Shown here: piece after piece, positions 54,120 to 64,000 of the stretch
Position numbering within the stretch: position 1 is the stretch's first letter
Layout: the number at the start of each line of letters is the position of its first letter
DNA from: Elgaria multicarinata webbii
Lineage: Eukaryota > Chordata > Lepidosauria > Squamata > Anguidae
Length of the DNA stretch: 64,000 nt
NCBI RefSeq assembly: GCF_023053635.1
Contig: NC_086172.1
Location: 128,253,681 to 128,317,680 of the forward strand
Reading direction: 5' to 3'
Notes under the pieces: generated by a model
What the model was told of the DNA's origin: nothing
The model's database searches: none
Seen by the model: only the letters and a program-made list of their open reading frames with translations
Translations under genes and position numbers: made by a program

Positions 54120-54830
54120 GCCCCATTCACTTTCACAGGGGGAAAATAGCTCAATGTGCCTCAGCCTGGCCTTGTGGGTGTCTATTGGTGCCACATTGGC
54201 TTACCCTGTAAGACAGACAGGAACAGACAGAAACACACACACACATACACACAAGAGGATAATGCTAGTTACTCACTCGGTAAAATAAATGTCTTAAATT
54301 ATTTAAAGTACCGGTAGAAACTAAACCAAAGGCCATATTGTCCTTCCCTCCCACTATGTTCTATTTCTTGTTACTTTAAAAATGTCTTTGTTCATATCTT
54401 CCAAGTAATATCTCTGACAAACAGTATTGTCATTTAATGGGAAAGACTTTAAGGCTTAGCATAATTAAGGGCACCACTTTCTTGTTTTCTCCCTGTGGTG
54501 CTCCCATCTGCAGCACTTATTTCTCTTCCCCTTTCAGTCTGTAGACACATGAGTTCTGTAGTACAACATTAATACATGACAAGGCCTACTTTATTGGTTT
54601 ATGTGCCCTCTTTGGCCACTTGAGACTTTTATTAGTCCTCAGATAATGTATATGGGGCTTTCTGCCTTTCAAACATTAATTAAGAAAGCATTCTCAATTG
54701 GATGTTAATGTTATTACGAACAGGGCTATACTGTGTTTAAGAATGGTTATAAATTTATGCAGGGATTTTGTGCCTCAGCAGAGCTTCCATGGTGGTTTAC
54801 AAAAATAAGATTAAAAGCAAGTAAAGTTGA
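54120..54830. other. Intergenic sequence with (AC)n, no gene seen
   Basis: A short acacacac tract at about 54,233-54,252. The remainder is AT-rich with no supported feature. Confidence 0.4.
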
Positions 54831-54834
54831 ATTG

Positions 54835-55070
54835 GATAGTGCCTTCCAGCGGTGTTTTGTAGTGCAACTTTAGCTGCACATGGCAGGAAATCCCAAGATA
54901 TTTCTGGAGAATTGGGATATCCAAAGTTTATTTCTTAAACAGAATAATAAGGGGAAGGAGCAGGAGATGTGCAGGAGGTTCACAGCATTGTCAAAATGAC
55001 CCACAAACTTCCACGAGTGGCCAGTCACAAGCATGCTATAAATCACTCGTTTAGAGAAGCCCTCTTTGAG
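54835..55070. repeat. Unclassified ~250-bp repeat, copy B
   Basis: It matches 37,390-37,632 through 'agctgcacatggcaggaaat', 'gagatgtgcaggaggttcac', 'caaaatgacccacaaacttc' and 'cgtttagagaagccct'. Confidence 0.55.
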
Positions 55071-55254
55071 GGACTGTTTGGTGGGAACATCTCTCAGCAG
55101 CACTCAAAGAACTTTACCGGCTTCCAGTCTTTTTCCAAGCACAATTCAAACCAGCTACTTTCCTTTAAAGTTTAAAGCCCTATATACATCTTAGGAACCA
55201 GGTATCTGCTCCCATACCAACCTGCACATGTACTGAGGTAATCTTTGGAGGTTT

Positions 55255-55330
55255 TCTTCCATGTCCGCAGAGGATTGGACTCAATGGCCTTATAGGGTCC
55301 TTCCAACTCTACTATTCTATGATTATGATC
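55255..55330 (+). mobile_element. CR1 3' end fragment
   Basis: 'ggattggactcaatggcctt', 'atagggtccttccaactcta' and 'ctattctatgatta' are the classic squamate CR1 terminus in forward orientation. Confidence 0.75.
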
Positions 55331-55395
55331 TGAAGTACGGCAGGTAAGAATCATAGATTGAAAGAGAGAGAGAGACAGAGAGAGACAGAGGCCAT

Positions 55396-55580
55396 AGACC
55401 GGGCGAAATCCTGGGGTGATCCCTGGAATTTTCCCTGTGCGTTCACATGACGCACAGGGGATCCCGGGATCAGGGAGGGATGATCCCTCCCTTGCCTCGG
55501 GATCTCTCCCTACCCTTTAGGCCTGGTTTTTCTGCAGTTTCGGGCTGAGCCCGAGACCGCGGAACATGTGGACAGGCATT
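55396..55580. repeat. GC-rich interspersed repeat with 'gatcccgggatc' palindrome
   Basis: 'gaaatcctggggtgatccct', 'gcgttcacatgacgcacagg', 'ggatcccgggatcagggagg'. Internal inverted motifs suggest a MITE fragment. Ends are unknown. Confidence 0.4.
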
Positions 55581-55687
55581 GCGGGTTGTAATCTGTCTAT
55601 GTTTTCCCACCACTTCTTCTTACTTTTTTCTTCTAAGGGTGGAAAAGCAGAATAGCTGCACAATCACTTTTGATTAATAGTACTAAG

Positions 55688-56031
55688 GGCTCCATCCGAT
55701 GAGCATTTTATTGTGCGCTCGTTAATGGGCACTCACAGATTTTTCACAGGTCCCTCACATGACGTCATCTGCCTCCCATGCGCCTTCCACCCCTTCTGGC
55801 CTTCCTTGCGTGACAAAAAAACTCTCAATAAAGTCCGATATAATTTTAAACCTGGAAGTTGCTGCTCTCTCCTGCTGTGTGCAGGAGAAGCAGTGGGATT
55901 AGAACAGCCTACTGAATGGGCCTCATGCTCGTTGTTTACTTCCTGTTTTGAAACAGGAAGTAATTGAGCAATGAAAATAGGAGCAGAAAAGCGACGGTAA
56001 GGAGCGTGTTTTTCCACGTGTGATGGAGTCC
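55688..56031. mobile_element. Non-autonomous DNA element with TAAG flanks
   Basis: The left end GGCTCCATCC and right end GATGGAGTCC pair, and TAAG lies outside both (55,684-55,687 and 56,032-56,035). At 344 bp it has no gene. An internal perfect palindrome ACTTCCTGTTT-tg-AAACAGGAAGT lies at about 55,930-55,953. Confidence 0.65.
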
Positions 56032-56039
56032 TAAGAGCC

Positions 56040-56625
56040 ATCTGTCTGGGACCACCATTACTCTAAATTGAACACGCACATCAAATCTTGGATACTGTAG
56101 AATCTATTCTTAATTTATGTGTGCTTCTAAAGGGAGGGATCTTAGCATAATCAATCAAAAAGCATTGAGCAACTAGTCTGTCTTTTTTGTCATAACAATT
56201 TTTCTGTGTAAAGAAAAAAGCTGGAAAAAGCAATAGGAAAACATGGGTAGAAGACAGTATTATGTGGACCCACACACTCTGTAAGTTCAGTGAATGAGGC
56301 AGACTGATTGGATGATGAAAGCCTCATGTAGAAGTATCCTCTGTCCTTGGGTGAATCTTCAGATGCACTAAGGCACAACTTCTCATTTGCTTTTCCTTGT
56401 GTGTCATTTGCCATTTCTCTAACATTCCCTCGCCTTTTCTACTTTATCAAGCTTTTCCTTCATTGCAGTAAAACTCAATCATTTCCTAGTAGGTTATCTT
56501 CCTAGAAGCTTCAAGTGCAGGAGTGCAGAACCTCAGGTCCCTGGCCCCAATCTGCCCCTCCAGGTTTCCCCAGGTGGCTATGTCCCCTTCCCCTAGCTCC
56601 ATCCTTGAAGCTGATTGGTGGGAGA
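56040..56625. other. Intergenic sequence, no gene seen
   Basis: AT-rich with no supported feature before the CR1 fragment. Confidence 0.4.
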
Positions 56626-56629
56626 TTCA

Positions 56630-56745
56630 GGGAAGGTAAAAGGAAGTACTTCTTCACACAGCGCATAGTTAAACTATGGAATTCACTACCACAAGTTGTA
56701 GTGATAGCCACCAGTTTGGATATCTTTAAAAGAGGGTTTTAGGTT
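56630..56745 (+). mobile_element. CR1 LINE fragment
   Basis: 'acttcttcacacagcgcata', 'ctatggaattcactaccaca' and 'ttggatatctttaaaagagg' match the 32.2-kb CR1 copy just upstream of its 3' end. Confidence 0.7.
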
Positions 56746-56749
56746 AACC

Positions 56750-57600
56750 TCTGAAAATAATACAATTAGGAATTTTACCACCATATTAAAAAAAGGTACA
56801 AATCACAGGATGAAGGGTAAAGTCATCACAAATCTACTTAGTAGGTTATGTCAGTGCCTTTAAGAAACGCATTACATTATTCTTTGCTTGTATTCTGAAT
56901 TTCATGGGAATGATGCTTTGATAGTTGTTACTGAAAGAAATGCTATTCTTGGTTGGTGTTTTAGCAAAACTTTCTAGCAGCATGTGCAAGTACTGTCTCA
57001 CAAGTGCTGCAGTATACAATTTTTGGAATTATGTGACCAAAATTCATATTGCTATGTAAAATTGGAAGGTTTTGGAATTATTTTATTGGCTGCTAGTTTA
57101 CACCTGAAAATAAGTAGAAATGACAGCAAAATTATTTTGAAATTGTTTTCTTTCCATGTAATGATCATCTATGTCATATCAGAAGATATGCTAAGGATAG
57201 ACTGTCTCAGTTCATAGATTCTGTAATTTGAGACAATCCATCCTTAGTCTGTTTTCTGACCTCTAGAATTACTAGCAAAGCTATTTGGGCTCAAAACAGT
57301 CTTCCAAGAGCAGAGTGTGCAAGATATAGTTTTACAGGAAGCAATGAGCAATGACACAGAATTCCCCTAAGGCTTTCAGTTATTCAGAAATGCATTCAGG
57401 TATAATGCATTATAATTCTGTCTGGAAAAACAGTCTGATGTCGCACCCTAGTACTCCTAGCTGAGGCCTTTGCATTTTGAAAACTGAAAACATTGCCATA
57501 TTCATTAATTTATATCACAGAACTTTTAGGGTGGTGGGAATCTTCTTGAAAGCCACTAAGCTTTATTTTTGCCCACAATAAGATGCCCACAACCAACCTT
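56750..57600. other. Intergenic AT-rich sequence, no gene seen
   Basis: Near 57,205 and 57,235 are complementary 'agactgtctcag' and 'tgagacaatccatccttagtct' phrases, forming a loose stem. Nothing else is supported. Confidence 0.35.
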
Positions 57601-57609
57601 CCCAGTAGT

Positions 57610-57850
57610 GAGATTGAAGCAGTTGCCTTAGGTGACTGATGGCTAAGGACATGTGCTGGCAGCTCCCTGGCCTTTCCTTTTAAGTGCCGTGCCTGTTCCT
57701 CAAAGCCTGCTGCCCTCAGGTGTAGTGGAGGATCTGCTCTTGTTGCCAGTATTGAAGTAAGATACAGCTGTCAAGTCAGTGGGCTTCTGTATGTAGAATG
57801 GGATGGTGTAGTGTGGTGAGAAGGCATCTTGACCTTTTGCTACAGGCAAC
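57610..57850 (+). repeat. Unclassified repeat, copy related to 44.0-44.3 kb
   Basis: See the 44,025-44,290 copy. 'ttgccttaggtgactgatgg' and 'gttgccagtattgaagtaag' are the best-kept shared parts. Confidence 0.45.
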
Positions 57851-58243
57851 GAAATATCTTCAGCTGGGCCTGGTCGCCTCTGCCTCTGCCTCCACCACTC
57901 ATTTTGTTGGCTGCCTCCCTCCTGCCTGCTTCTCTGTCATCCTCTTCCTTACTGCCTGACTGTCCATTTGCTTTCCTGAACAATTGAGCCTGCTAGTCAG
58001 GAAGTGCCTACACCACCACCACTACCTGCCTGCTGCCTCTTCAGATAGTTTACTTAAGACAATCTACAACTCCCAGCGTTGGCTGGGACATGCTGGGAGT
58101 TATAGGCCTTTTTTCTGTCTAACCATGCAAAGGATTGTGCTCTTACTTAGCTTACTTCAATGTGGAAACCAGTTGTTTGCTAAGATAACATCTAGTTTGC
58201 TGTTGCCACCTTTGTATCCATTAACTTTTTCACTGGGACATTA

Positions 58244-58331
58244 TGGCCTGGTTCAGACAACACACTAAACCATTCCATTAACCATTTTGTGGTTAAGCAG
58301 CATGGTTTAGCGTGTTGTCTGAACCAGGCCA
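58244..58331. mobile_element. 88-bp hairpin MITE
   Basis: The 30-bp arms (58,244-58,273 and 58,302-58,331) begin TGGCCTGGTTCAGACAAC and are complementary with one mismatch. The spacer is 28 nt. The flanks TTA and ATA are compatible with a degenerate 3-bp duplication. Confidence 0.75.
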
Positions 58332-59200
58332 ATAAGTAGGACACCACTGGGTTTATTTTTGGCATGTACTAATAAGACTATTGTGTCACTCGAATATGAC
58401 TATCTAGTCAAATCTTTTCATTGGAAAATTGTTCACAAATGTCAGGCAAACCAAATTTTGGCGGCAAACTGCTACAGAAAGATAAAAAGGACAAATTTAG
58501 CTTGAAAATAAGCTAAATGTGGCCTTTCCATGCATTTTTTTTGCTGCTGTGAATTTTAGCAGTGCAGTGTGTGTGGGCTGCATGTGACCTGTGGGCTGCA
58601 TGTTGCCCCGCCCCCCCCCAGGCCTAAGGGTATTAATATCCCAATATTTTCATACACAGTGATTTTAAAAATATATATCTTTATTGGTTTTCAAATTTAA
58701 GAATACATTAAGAGAGCAATCCTATGCTCCCTAGAGAGCATAAAAAGGACATAGGATATTTTGGTTTCCTGGCTCAGAGCCAGGAAACTGCACTCCCTCC
58801 CCCCTTCCCTTGCAGCTAACATGGAGAGAACTTCCTTGGCTACTGTTATGAGCTGGCTTATGTGAGTGTCTTGCAAACACAAACTCGTAGGGGGCTAAAG
58901 GGGGTGTTCCTGGGGAGGGGAGGAGACTAGGGACATGGGAAGACGAAGTATCCACAGCCAGCCCCAGCCCTCTTTCCCTCTCCGTCCCCAAAGCCTCTGC
59001 TAGTGAGGCACCTTCAACTCTGCGTTGGAAACTCATAAGCCTCAACTTAACAACATGAGATATCAGTAAAAACATCCATACAACTTTATCTTGATCCTTG
59101 TTACATCTAATTGTGTTGCTTGTCTGATCACTTATCTTTATCAGTTTACGCTCTTTAAATCTTTCCATAAATGACCATGTGACTGTGATGGTTGATGTTA

Positions 59201-59218
59201 CACACACACACACACACA
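59201..59218. repeat. (CA)n microsatellite
   Basis: A pure CA run of 9 units within AT-rich intergenic DNA. Confidence 0.8.
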
Positions 59219-59802
59219 CTGAAAATAAATAGGTAGCTTTTCTAACTAAGAAGGTATAATTATGCAACATATTTCTACAAAATAATCTACCCGTACAAGT
59301 TACTCTGTGTTCAGAAGCCCTCTTTCCTCCTCAGTATTTGAAACAGAGGGCAGCTCTGTCGGATATGTTTAGGTATATAATTCTGCCTCCACAAAAATAT
59401 GGAGAAATGTGGGGGTAATTCTGTTTCCTAAATCCCTTTCCTAAAAAAAAACTATCATTCAATTTGTAGTGTTTTTCCCCTCTTCAAATTGCCTCTGCAT
59501 TCTTTTTAATGAGTTGACCCCGGGATCATTTCTCTGAGTTACCACAGCAATAACATTTTAGGCAAGATCTCCCAGCTCAATGCTTTCTGCTACCTTAATC
59601 CACAATGGGAATAGTTCCCTTTTGTTACGGGAAAATAATGAGCTTCCATCGCAGTGTGTTTCAGCACTTTAGGATTTAAAAAACAGGCAAGCCTGCAGTG
59701 GAGGCCAACGTCAATATTCATTCTACCACCCAGACATCTGTACCTCTGCAGCGCACCCTTCGGGAAACCCTTGAAGACCCTTTCTGACAACGGTCGGGCA
59801 AA

Positions 59803-59820
59803 ACTACAATTCCCAGAATT
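59803..59820 (+). promoter_or_regulatory. ZNF143 (Staf) site at CpG-island promoter
   Basis: ACTACAATTCCCAGAATT matches the long ZNF143/SBS consensus ACTACAATTCCCAGMATGC except at its end. It lies about 150 bases upstream of paired CCAAT boxes, as in many housekeeping promoters. Confidence 0.65.
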
Positions 59821-59934
59821 CTTTTCAGATCAGCGCAATACGAACAAACTATGAGTTCGCCTCATAAGCAAACGTGAGGACAGCGGCGTTTCTAAGATAC
59901 AGCCGCCCGCCAGAATGATTGATAGTATCGCTAT

Positions 59935-59970
59935 CCAATCTGCTCACCGGTCGCTCACAAACGATCCAAT
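59935..59970 (+). promoter_or_regulatory. Two CCAAT boxes
   Basis: CCAAT at 59,935-59,939 and 59,966-59,970, spaced 31 bases apart, about three helical turns. This fits NF-Y pairing at a TATA-less CpG promoter. Confidence 0.55.
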
Positions 59971-59999
59971 AACGGTTTAGGGTGTCGGAAGAGTGGGTG

Positions 60000-60556
60000 G
60001 GTACTCTTGGGGCCGGGGAGGTAGGGATAGTTTTCTCTCTAGCGCTTGGACGGAGGGCGAGAGAAAAGGAGGGGGCTTGTTGTGTTGCTAGAGAAGCGTC
60101 GCGTCCTGCGGGGACTGCAGCTGAGGCAACGAGGTTGGCGGCGGCGACGAAGCGGTTAAGCCTGCAGGGACAGAGACAACGGCCGTTCGGCGAGTGCTGC
60201 TAAGGCGTCCGCTGATTGCCTGCCTCTTCCCTTCCCTCCCCGTTAGCTGCCCCGCCCGCCAGCTCGTACTCCTCAGGCTCCTTCGAAGCCTAGCCCAGCC
60301 CGGCCCCGCAGTCACCATAGAGACGGCGACGACGAGGACTACGGCGCCGCCGCCGCCGCTTGCTCGCAAGCCATGGGTAGGAGCCCGCTGCTGGGCTGCG
60401 CCGGGCTGAACCGGGGGGCGCTGCGATAATATTCCCCTTCCTTCCCCCCCTCCCCTCTCCTTTCTTTCCTTCGCCCCTCGGAGGCGTCTGAGAAAAAGAG
60501 TTCGCCCCGTGTCGGCCCCTTCGCTCGCAGGGGAAGGAGCGCCGGCCGCGTTCCAG
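60000..60556 (+). other. First exon (probably 5' UTR) of a rightward gene, BICRAL by synteny
   Basis: The CpG island contains a strong donor CAG|GTAAGA at 60,556/60,557. A weaker donor-like GG|GTAGGA is near 60,376. The start is taken loosely after the CCAAT boxes. No recognisable coding sequence is present before the donor. BICRAL has noncoding 5' exons and follows PRPH2 and TBCC in human, which is the only reason for naming it. Orientation rests on the donor. Confidence 0.4.
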
Positions 60557-62639
60557 GTAAGACGGTGCTCCCCTCAGGCTGGGGGGAACCGGGGCGGCGG
60601 AGGGGCGTCATTGACTGGGGTTTGCTTTGGTGGATTAGGGGGGCGTCGTTGCTATCCAGTCTCGCATCCCCCGGCCGGAGAGAGAGAGGGAGGGAGGCCG
60701 TTTCGCATAAGGGCCGGAGCGCGCAAGGGCTGCTGGCCCGCCTGGTGTTGGGGATGCTTCAGAGACACTTGAGGTTGACGGGCCCTTTTTTGCCTCGCCA
60801 TCCTTGGAGCGGGAGCATCATCGGGGGATGCGTTTTCGGTAGGACTAATGGGAAGGGAGGGCGCGGAGGCGGCTTCTGGAATCCTGGGGTTGTAAAGGAG
60901 ACAAGGAGGATAACCTTCAGGGCAAGAGTAGCCACCCATAATCTCGTCCCCTGGGTATGATTCAGTTTTTACATGCAGGGACAGAAGGGGGCGGGGATGC
61001 TGCATAAAAAAAGCTTCGGGTTTTGCACAGCAGAGGATCTGGCTGGGCTCGGCTCGGCCAAGCCCTTTTAAGCTAGTTCGTCTCCCCGTCCGAACCCCGT
61101 ATTCGCCTTGCAACGTTGGGGTGCCGGATAGCCGCTGTTTCTTGCGTGTGTTCGCTGAGGTGGATCGTAGAAGTTTGCTGGCTCGTACCGATGAAATTGT
61201 AGGCGATGCTACAGCAATTTCTGAACAATGTAAAAAAAAAAAATGTGGTTTCTGTGTGTGTGAGTGCAATTCTGTTGCCTATTTCATTGATGCAGGCATA
61301 GATTCTAAGGTCGCCCGGTCTGACTGTTTCAGCCTCTCTTTCACTTACTGATGAAAACGAACAAGAAGTGGATACTGGACCGTTTGACTTGTAAATCTGT
61401 TAATGTTGATGCTTCAGTGTTTCCTTTACTCATATAAATATGCTCTAGTATGGAGGCAGATGGAGGCTGAGGCTAAACAATTGCTGCTGCAATCAGCAGT
61501 TGCGTGAAGATATGAATACAGATAGGTAGATTTCCTTTTCAAAGAGAGAGGCATGGTCCTATACTAAGGATTCTTAAAATGACCAGCTGTCACCAATGGG
61601 AGAAGGAAAAATCTGCTAGAGAGGTGGTTAACTTGAATGCTCTTTTGCCTTTCTCTTATAAAACACCAAGAGGATGGTGATTAGTGGCTTCTAACCATAT
61701 GTGTATCATAGCATCAAGCAATAGGGGTAGGCTTAGAAATGTCGATTAAAACCTTATGTTTAGCGATGAGCGTTTTCTGTTTATAACATTCAAGATGTAT
61801 CTTAGATGTGTCATACAAGTCGTTTAGGGGTAATATGTGCAGATAAGTTGATTTTAAAAACACTTCTTTGGGAGAGGGGGGCAAGTTGTTCTAATGCTGA
61901 AGTTGATCAGTAAAATAGCTATGGCCATAGCCTTATTGATTATAGGGGTGTGGTTTGTAAAGAACAATGAATTTTTGACTGACTTGGTTTTAGTCTCAAA
62001 CAGTTTGGACTTCCAGCATTGGACAAGTGGATCTCTGCTTATGCTGCAGAACTTTTTCTTACCCTGTGCTCCCACCCCAAAATTTGCTCTAGAGAATCCC
62101 CTAACCTGCATGAAGGGCTGCAGTGGTGAGGAAAGAATCTGTCCTGCTAATGGTTGTTGTACCATTGGTGGACAGACACAATTGGATACATTCCATACAT
62201 TTTAGATTTTTTCCAGTTAGCATGGTCTTGATGTTTGATGTGCTTTTTCTTGCTGTTGCTTACTCACAAGTTAGTCCCATTGAATTAAAATTGTGCTTAT
62301 TCTTAGGTAAATAGGGTTGCAGCCTAAATTGTGTAAAATAACATTGATCCTTGAAAATGTCTTGGTAAGGAAGTGTAGAATGAATTATGAGGCTGAAGGT
62401 GAATGTTTGAAAAGCCTGTAACTTTTAACAATAACATTTCCAGTATATTTTATATATTGTGTAATCTAGAGCACTTGGTGGTATTTATTTGTTTTCTGCC
62501 ACTATGACAAAAAAGCGCTTCAGTGGAGAAAGAGAATGGGAACCTTTCAGGCATTGCTTAAGTTTGCTGACATTGTATTTTCATTAAACATGTTTATGCA
62601 TTGGAAGTATATTTTAAGAATCAGTTATTCATTGGAGTT

Positions 62640-63290
62640 TAGAATTTATTTATTTTATAGTATTTGTATAGTACCCAATAACTGATATTTACTGTGTGGT
62701 TAAAAAGAAAAATTAAAACCATAAAGATTAAACAATTGAAAAAACTAATACAAAATAGAACAACCACAATGTAAATTAAAATAAATAAAATCACCACAAG
62801 CAAAATATTAATCCAATACAGCTAAAGGAGCTAAAAGGTTTTAAGATTAAGGGTACAATCCTATGCGTGTTTAGATAGAAACAAGTCCTACAACTCCCAG
62901 CATTCCCCAGCTGGCTGGGGAATACTGAGAGTTGTAGGACTTCTTTCTGTCCACGCATGCATAGGATTGTGCCCTTATATGTCCGGGAAAATAAAAAAGA
63001 CCTTCATTTGGTGCTAGAGCTAGTGTTATGTGGGACCAGGTGAGCTTATCTGAGGAGGTTATTCCACAGCTGGGGTCTCACCACAGAAAAAAGACTGTCT
63101 AGTAAACACCCAGCATGCTTTATTTAGTAGGAATGGAGGACTTCTGAAGATTTTTAAAGTCCAAGTAGGTGTAGATGATCTTAAGGTCCATGTAGGTCTA
63201 TGTAGGAAGAGGCAGTCCTTCAGAGAATCCCATTTAATCCAGTTAGAAATATTCTGGTGCATGGGGTTTACAGCTTTGTCTTATTGAACA
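62640..63290 (-). mobile_element. L2-type LINE 3' region with a MITE inside
   Basis: Reverse orientation: 'aatttatttattttatagta' low-complexity tail, 'ttattccacagctggggtct', 'catgtaggtctatgtaggaa' and 'gaggcagtccttcagagaat'. It is related to the 16.3-17.2-kb copy. The 62,851-62,973 element interrupts it. Confidence 0.6.
62851..62973. mobile_element. MITE with central 'aactcccag' palindrome
   Basis: Termini GGGTACAATCC and GGATTGTGCCC (one mismatch) are flanked by TTAA and TTAT. The centre has a second palindrome of about 26-bp arms (gtcctacaactcccagcatt and complement). The near-TTAA duplication suggests piggyBac-like mobilisation, unproven. Confidence 0.6.
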
Positions 63291-64000
63291 TTCTTAAACA
63301 CTTCTGAAGAAGTTTATGTTTGTGGGGGGATAGGTCTGTCAGGACTACACACTGCTTAGCCTGTGCTTATGTGGTTGCATCACTTGTTTACATAGCAGGT
63401 GTGAGGAATTGCATCTATAGACTGATTGTCCAATTCCTGTAATGGAAGAACTGATATTAGTGCAACATATTCTTTACCATATTGGACCACCTTTGCACAA
63501 ATACTTGGTGCTTAATTTATAAGTGAGATATGCCAGGTCTGTAAGCTATATCCCCAAACCTGGAAGCCTGAATGCTTAAGTTTGTGGGTGGCTAAAGTTA
63601 CTAATTGCTGTGGTTGTTGTTTCTACATATTTTAAGTAGGTTTCTGACTTTAAATGTTTGTGAGGCTGAGCCTAGTCTCATTTCGTTCTATAGGAAATTC
63701 TTTTGCTCTTCACTGCAGCTGTGCTGATGAGCATGGTGGAGGAAGCTCCTATGCATACATGTCCCAAGTCAAAAGAAAAATAACTTCATCATAACCAGAA
63801 AAGTCTACTCATTTAGTATTGATCATTCTCCTGTTAGGGATCAGAAAAACCAAGGAATCCTGACCAGACAGGCCCATGCGCTTTGGAAGAGACTGAAATA
63901 GTAAAAAGCATGTGGGAAATCAATGACACATTGCTTCCCTGGGCTATACTTTTGTGTGTGTGTGCATATTGTTGCTGATTCTGAACAATGGGGATGCTGG

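Larger units (their letters stand above)
59880..60960. promoter_or_regulatory. CpG island
   Basis: A dense run of CpG and G+C, densest at about 60,000-60,780, contrasts with the AT-rich neighbours. It covers a promoter, a first exon and the start of intron 1. No TATA box is seen. Confidence 0.9.
60557..64000 (+). other. Probable first intron of the rightward gene
   Basis: After the CpG island the sequence becomes AT-rich with an L2 remnant and a MITE. No exon with a recognisable translation occurs before the window ends. Confidence 0.4.

Noticed and set aside
58731-59270. 179-codon - strand frame with a poly-Val/Cys run
   Set aside because: It runs through a (CA)n microsatellite and low-complexity sequence; no homology is recognisable.
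60088-61269. Several long frames in the CpG island, including 205 codons on the - strand
   Set aside because: High G+C lengthens chance frames. None has a recognisable domain, and they conflict with the splice donor and strand evidence.
1-64000. Endogenous retrovirus or other capsid/envelope-bearing element
   Set aside because: I looked for LTR pairs and gag, pol or env-like frames. None was seen; all reverse-transcriptase traces are L2 or RTE/BovB LINEs.

Overview
This 64-kb window is nuclear DNA from a vertebrate. The repeat mix points to a squamate reptile (lizard or snake). It holds tRNA-derived SINEs of the Sauria/Squam1 type, many L2 and CR1 LINE remnants, RTE/BovB 3' ends, old MIR copies and many short inverted-repeat DNA transposons. 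No annotation was supplied. Gene names come from recognising exon translations, and family comparisons were made from memory rather than by alignment.

Layout. (1) About 640-22,930, + strand: the last 14 coding exons of UBR2, an N-recognin E3 ubiquitin ligase. The stop codon is at 19,212-19,214 and a long 3' UTR follows. Earlier exons lie left of the window. One intron (8,905-15,246) carries a 4.68-kb hAT DNA transposon (9,165-13,845) with an intact 8-bp target-site duplication and a BED zinc-finger ORF. (2) 28,722-41,026, - strand: a complete three-exon photoreceptor tetraspanin, peripherin-2 (PRPH2) or a very close sauropsid paralogue. Exons 1 and 2 have the sizes I recall for human PRPH2 (581 and 247 nt), and the cysteine positions are colinear. 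(3) About 41.2-59.7 kb: intergenic sequence made largely of layered transposon fossils and fold-back elements. (4) About 59.75-60.95 kb: a CpG island with a ZNF143-type motif, two CCAAT boxes and a strong + strand splice donor (60,556/60,557). This is the start of a gene running off the right edge. Human 6p21.1 synteny (UBR2-PRPH2-TBCC-BICRAL) suggests BICRAL, but no coding sequence confirms it. No TBCC-like ORF is present.

The two recognised genes are convergent: UBR2 reads right and PRPH2 reads left, so their 3' ends face each other across about 23-28.7 kb. The genes share no obvious pathway. Their adjacency is conserved vertebrate synteny, not an operon-like unit. I saw no retroviral or other capsid/envelope element, no CRISPR array and no RNA gene other than SINE-embedded tRNA-like sequence.

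The most unusual items are the hAT element with its two different subterminal satellite arrays, a perfect P3 homeodomain site just upstream of the PRPH2 start, the apparent absence of TBCC, several long hairpin-forming inverted repeats, and a three-level nested insertion (CR1, then SINE, then a 600-bp DNA element) in PRPH2 intron 1.
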